This document shows positions 60,581 through 64,000 of a DNA stretch of 64,000 nt, piece after piece. The position numbers and the translations under genes are program-made. Within the stretch, counting starts at the first letter, position 1. The number at the start of each line of letters is the position of its first letter. This DNA is from Myxococcales bacterium (GTDB lineage: Bacteria > Myxococcota_A > Polyangia > Haliangiales > Haliangiaceae), in NCBI GenBank assembly GCA_016716835.1, contig JADJUW010000001.1, forward strand, positions 682,001-746,000, read 5' to 3'. The notes under the pieces are model-generated. The model was not told the origin of the DNA and made no database searches. It saw nothing but the letters and a program-made list of their open reading frames with translations.

Positions 60581-61042
60581 TCACGGCAGCGCCCCAGCCG
60601 CGATCCACCGCGCGATGGCTTCGCGCTGCTGGACGCATAAAATGGGGTTGTTAAGCGGCATGGTGCCATCATCGGGCAAGGGGCCATCGAACGAGCCGAG
60701 CACCACCATTAGGTAGCTATCTTCCGGCGAGCCGGGGGTTACCAAGGTCCGCGTTGGAAACAGCGACGATGGCTGCGCTACGAGCGAATCGTGGCTCATC
60801 CCGGCGGTCAAGCTCAGCCCGGCCGCGGGGTCCTCGCCATCATTGTGGCATGCCTCAAACGCTGAGCATGTAGGCGTGAAGATGCGCTCCTGGATCCACG
60901 CGAGGTCCGAATGCTCGGTGGCGGCGATACAGTTCGGACTCGGGGGTGCATCGGGCATTGGGTCAACCGGTGCCGCACACGCCATCCACATCATGGCTGG
61001 CAACACGGCTGACAGCTCGGTGGAGGGGAGCCGCGCGCGCAT
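60581..61042 (-). CDS. Lipoprotein with cytochrome-like CxxxxxCH motif
   Basis: A ~153-residue protein starting at ATG 61042 (MRARLPSTELSAVLPAMMWM) with a lipobox-like MAC (~21). The body has IFTPTCSAFEACHNDGEDPA and later TPGSPEDSYLMVVLG with the final ALP. This fits the small c-type-cytochrome-like (PSCyt1-like) proteins common in myxobacteria and planctomycetes, but the heme motif is spaced C-x5-C-H, not C-x2-C-H, so heme binding is uncertain. Confidence 0.6.
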   Translation of the reverse strand: MRARLPSTELSAVLPAMMWMACAAPVDPMPDAPPSPNCIAATEHSDLAWIQERIFTPTCSAFEACHNDGEDPAAGLSLTAGMSHDSLVAQPSSLFPTRTLVTPGSPEDSYLMVVLGSFDGPLPDDGTMPLNNPILCVQQREAIARWIAAGALP

Positions 61043-61105
61043 GACCAACGCTAGCATGCTCGCCAAATTTCGGCGCGCCGATCGCCAGCGTTGCTGCGCA
61101 GTGCG

Positions 61106-63862
61106 TTAGCGCACAGTCGGTGCGGTTGGCGCGATGACAGTACCGGACGAGGCCGGTGACACGGTCGGCGGCACGGTTTGCGGCGGTGCGGCCTCAGGTC
61201 CGGTTGGCGCAATCGGGGGCCTAAATGGCACGGACCTTCGCGCGGGTCGGCGCTGCCACGGTGGAATCGGCGCGGCCGGCGGTAGCGAGCCAAACTGCGG
61301 CAGCGGCGTTTCGGGCGGGACGTAGTCGTGCAGCATGGCAGCCATCGGTTTGGTGGTGGGGTGGGCGAATTGAGCTGGCACGGTGCCGCGCGCAAATGGA
61401 ATCCACCCCGTCTGATTGCCGGCTTGGACGCCCGTGCTCGCGAAGACGACGTTGGTGGGAATTTCGAAATCGCGCGCCGGCGTGGCCGGATGCGCCGCGG
61501 CCATGAACGATAGCCAGATCGGCACCGCCGCCGTGCCACCGGTGATGGCATTGGCAATGGGCGTGGAGTTATCGCGACCAAGCCACACGCCGCAGACCAA
61601 ATCGGTCGTGTAGCCAACAAACCAAACGTCGCGATAATTGGCGGACGTGCCGGTCTTGCCCGCAGCCGGGCGCCCGAGGCTCTTGGCGCGGCGGGCGGTG
61701 CCAGCTTCGACGACCGAACGCATCATATCCGTAAGCACATATGCAACTTCGGGCTGCAGCACCTCAGGGCCCGCGGGCAAGTTGCGACGATCATCGAGCA
61801 CCTTGCCGTCTTGCGTCACCAAATCGTAGAGCCGCGGCGTCACGCGTCGGCCGCCGGCAGCGATGCCAGCGTAGGCAGCGGTCACCTCCATGAGGGTGAG
61901 ATCGGGCGTGCCCAGGCTAATCGAGACGTGGCGCGGGATCGCCGACGAAATGCCAAAGCCGCGCATGATGGCGATGACGCGATCGAGGCCGGCGTCGATC
62001 AGCAGCTGAACCGAAATCGTATTGAGGCTCTTGGCTAGCGCCGTGCGCAGCGTGACGGGCCCGTGAAATTTGCCGTCGTAGTTGGATGGCGTCCAGATGC
62101 CGGTGGCCGTCGGCACCGCGATCGGGGCGTCGAACAGCACATCGATTTGGGTATGCCCCTTGCTGAGCGCGGCGCCGTAGATAAACGGCTTGATGGCCGA
62201 GCCGATTTGCCGTTTGGCCTGCGTCACGCGATTAAACTGGCTGACTTGCCAGTCATAGCCGCCAACCATGGCGACGACGCGTCCGGTAGCGGGCTCGATC
62301 GCGACCAGGGCGCCCTCGACGCTTGGCAACTGCGCAACGCGCACCGCGGTCGCGCGTTCGGCGTCTTCGGTGTCCGTTGGTAGCACCGGCGTCGCCTTGG
62401 CCGGAGCGTCGTCAAGGTCAGGCGTGGGGGTGCCTTCAGCCGGCGCGGCGGCAGGACTTGTCGCGACGGCCCCAGGTGGCGGCACCAAGCGCACCAAGAT
62501 GAGGTCGCCCGGTGCCAGGCGCACGCCCTTTGGTCCCCGCCACGCCAGCAGCGATTTTACGTCCGCGGCATCGACCGGCAGTTCCTTGCCGCCCAAGTCG
62601 ACGACGACGCCGCGGGTGATATCCGTGACCATGGCGACATAGCGGGTGCCAAGCGTGAGCGATGGCGAGCTTGTGTCGGTCCATCGCATGCCCGGCGCAA
62701 ACGGTCGATACGCAGGTTGATCAAACAGCGGCTTTTCGCCGTCGCTGACGCGGGCAATGGGGCCGCGAAATCCAAGCCTGCGGTCGAGCGCCTCGATGCC
62801 CTCGCGGAGCGCGGCCTCGGCGGCGGCTTGCATGCGGGTATCTAGCGTCGTGTAAAAGCGCAGGCCGTTGTGAAACAGCACGTCGTTGCCAAATTTCGCC
62901 GTGGCCTCCTGGCGCAGCGTCTCGACGAAGTAGGGCGCGGCGAGCGCGTTGAGGTCGGCGGTCTTGATGAGGCCTATGGGGGCGTCGCGCGCCGCGAGGA
63001 ATTCGGCGTCGCTGATGTAGCCATCCTGCAGCATGCGGTCGAGCACGTAGCGCTGGCGCTTGCGGGCGTCGGTGATGTTGCGATGCGGGGCGTATTCAGA
63101 CGGCGCGGCGACCAACCCGGCGAGCATGGCGGCTTCTGCGATGGTGAGGTTCTCGACGGTCTTGCCAAAGTACGCGGCGGCGGCGGCGGCGACGCCATAG
63201 GCGCCATTGCCGAGATAAATGTGATTGAGATAAATCGTCAAGATGTCGGCCTTAGACAACTCGCGCTCAACGCGCACGGCGAGGATGACCTCTTTGGCCT
63301 TGCGTCGATATTTTTGCCGCTTGGCCTCGGCCACGCGCGCCTCGCCCACAAGGCCGATGAGTTCTTGTTCTTCGCCGGCAAGGATGGTTTGCTTGATGAT
63401 TTGTTGGGTAAGGGTGGAGCCACCCTGGGTAATGCCGTCGCTCTTCAGATTCGCCCACGCCGCGCGGCCGATGCCAAAGATGTCAAAGCCGCCATGTTGC
63501 CAAAATCTGCGATCCTCGGCCGCGATAAAGGCGGCCGGCACATGCGACGGCATGCGATCGAGCGCGACGATGCGGCGATTTTGAATCGAGAAGCGACCGA
63601 TCAGCTCGCCGTCGCTGGACAACACGCTGCTGCCGCGGATGGGCTGATAGGAAACGAGCTGCGATAGATCGCTTGGCAGCGTGCGATTGACAAAGCGCAC
63701 GCCAAAGGCGGCGCCAGCGGCGCCAAGCGACAGCCCCCACAAGCATAACGCGCCAAGCAGCCGCATCAGCGAGAAGACGCGTGGCGGCCGGCGCTTACGC
63801 GGCGCGACCGCCGGCGGATCCGCGGGGTGGGCAGGTGAGGTCGCTGGCGCGGGGTTGCCCAT
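61106..63862 (-). CDS. Class A penicillin-binding protein (PBP1A-type)
   Basis: A ~918-residue bifunctional peptidoglycan synthase. One N-terminal TM helix lies at ~35-55. The GT51 transglycosylase follows with the catalytic Glu in AAEDRRFWQHGG, GGSTLTQQIIKQTI and IYLNHIYLGNGAYGVAAAA. The transpeptidase has SxxK in GSAIKPFIYGA (~557), SxN in AKSLNTISV and KTG in AAGKTGTSANYRDVW (~732). The C-terminal ~80 residues are Pro/Ala-rich. The frame stays open to an ATG at 63907; I prefer ATG 63862 (MGNPAPATS), since the upstream start would overlap the divergent gene. Normal domain order, long middle insert with Pro/Ala linker (~450-500). Confidence 0.93.
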   Translation of the reverse strand: MGNPAPATSPAHPADPPAVAPRKRRPPRVFSLMRLLGALCLWGLSLGAAGAAFGVRFVNRTLPSDLSQLVSYQPIRGSSVLSSDGELIGRFSIQNRRIVALDRMPSHVPAAFIAAEDRRFWQHGGFDIFGIGRAAWANLKSDGITQGGSTLTQQIIKQTILAGEEQELIGLVGEARVAEAKRQKYRRKAKEVILAVRVERELSKADILTIYLNHIYLGNGAYGVAAAAAAYFGKTVENLTIAEAAMLAGLVAAPSEYAPHRNITDARKRQRYVLDRMLQDGYISDAEFLAARDAPIGLIKTADLNALAAPYFVETLRQEATAKFGNDVLFHNGLRFYTTLDTRMQAAAEAALREGIEALDRRLGFRGPIARVSDGEKPLFDQPAYRPFAPGMRWTDTSSPSLTLGTRYVAMVTDITRGVVVDLGGKELPVDAADVKSLLAWRGPKGVRLAPGDLILVRLVPPPGAVATSPAAAPAEGTPTPDLDDAPAKATPVLPTDTEDAERATAVRVAQLPSVEGALVAIEPATGRVVAMVGGYDWQVSQFNRVTQAKRQIGSAIKPFIYGAALSKGHTQIDVLFDAPIAVPTATGIWTPSNYDGKFHGPVTLRTALAKSLNTISVQLLIDAGLDRVIAIMRGFGISSAIPRHVSISLGTPDLTLMEVTAAYAGIAAGGRRVTPRLYDLVTQDGKVLDDRRNLPAGPEVLQPEVAYVLTDMMRSVVEAGTARRAKSLGRPAAGKTGTSANYRDVWFVGYTTDLVCGVWLGRDNSTPIANAITGGTAAVPIWLSFMAAAHPATPARDFEIPTNVVFASTGVQAGNQTGWIPFARGTVPAQFAHPTTKPMAAMLHDYVPPETPLPQFGSLPPAAPIPPWQRRPARRSVPFRPPIAPTGPEAAPPQTVPPTVSPASSGTVIAPTAPTVR

Positions 63863-63882
63863 TGAGCGTATACTCAGCGTAC

Positions 63883-64000
63883 ATGGGTCGCCCCGCGTGC
63901 GCATCATTGCCGACCTGTCATCGCGCGGATGGCCTGCGCGCGCGGATCGCTGCGCGTCTTGGCGTAGGGCTGGCCATGCTTTGCGTGGTGGCGTGCGCTG
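63883..64000 (+). CDS. Probable lipoprotein N-terminus (3' partial)
   Basis: The frame from ATG 63883 is open to the end of the window and reads MGRPACASLPTCH, then RLGVGLAMLCVVACA, a lipoprotein-type signal with lipobox VVAC near residue 38. The signal lies unusually far from the ATG, so a later start is possible. It is divergent from the PBP gene, 20 bases away. Too little is visible to name it. Confidence 0.4.
   Translation, partial: MGRPACASLPTCHRADGLRARIAARLGVGLAMLCVVACA

Overview
The window is high-GC bacterial DNA that I read as Myxococcota (deltaproteobacterial, possibly Haliangiales/Kofleriaceae-like). Reasons: many lipoproteins with low-complexity linkers, a trypsin-like protease ending in a Cys-TM-Arg tail like MYXO-CTERM, Sel1 and LRR lipoproteins, a DUF4388/DnaJ-like fusion, a solitary REP-type HUH transposase, and 23S-IVS-type four-helix-bundle genes next to low-complexity repeats. 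This is inference from gene content; no rRNA is present, and I found no tRNA or CRISPR array.

Layout. 1-6.9 kb: membrane protein (cut by the window edge), PQQ-type sugar dehydrogenase-like lipoprotein, metal/cobalamin receptor, polA and a trypsin-like protease. 6.9-15.2 kb: accessory island built from duplicated non-coding modules (a ~220-bp repeat, four-helix-bundle remnants, a GTTCAGG-type low-complexity repeat). It carries a Sel1 lipoprotein, a likely lanthipeptide precursor with a LanC cyclase but no visible dehydratase, a NuiA-like protein and an LRR lipoprotein. One four-helix-bundle gene is split by a 158-bp MITE-like element. 15.2-25 kb: lipoprotein, family-5 solute-binding protein, phospholipase D-like enzyme, a TetR regulator cut by an amber codon, a perfect TetR-type palindrome, and a 2-hydroxyacyl-CoA dehydratase-like activase/dehydratase pair. 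25-38 kb: galU, LNS2-type HAD protein, a frame-broken polysaccharide deacetylase-caspase-EF-hand-TPR protein, priA, DUF4388 protein, and the fmt-rsmB-rpe operon. 38-46.5 kb: small secreted proteins and lipoproteins, a glycosyltransferase, a methyltransferase, a damaged poly-G gene, and an aldehyde dehydrogenase coupled to an unknown protein. 46.5-56 kb: dnaE, LpoA-like lipoprotein, proS-pyrF-rlmB. 56-64 kb: HUH transposase, a TolQ/TolR-like motor operon (one ExbB, two ExbD, two lipoproteins), and a class A PBP.

Functional links. Core replication and translation genes (polA, priA, dnaE, fmt, rsmB, proS, rlmB) sit among envelope genes. The TolQ/TolR module has the subunit composition of a proton-driven envelope motor. 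The activase/dehydratase pair is probably under the TetR-type operator just upstream.

Caution. At least seven genes have frame or stop disruptions (TetR, HgdB-like C-terminus, caspase protein, fmt, poly-G gene, rlmB N-terminus, ExbD). Several fall in G/C runs or tandem repeats, so residual assembly error is a serious alternative to real gene decay.
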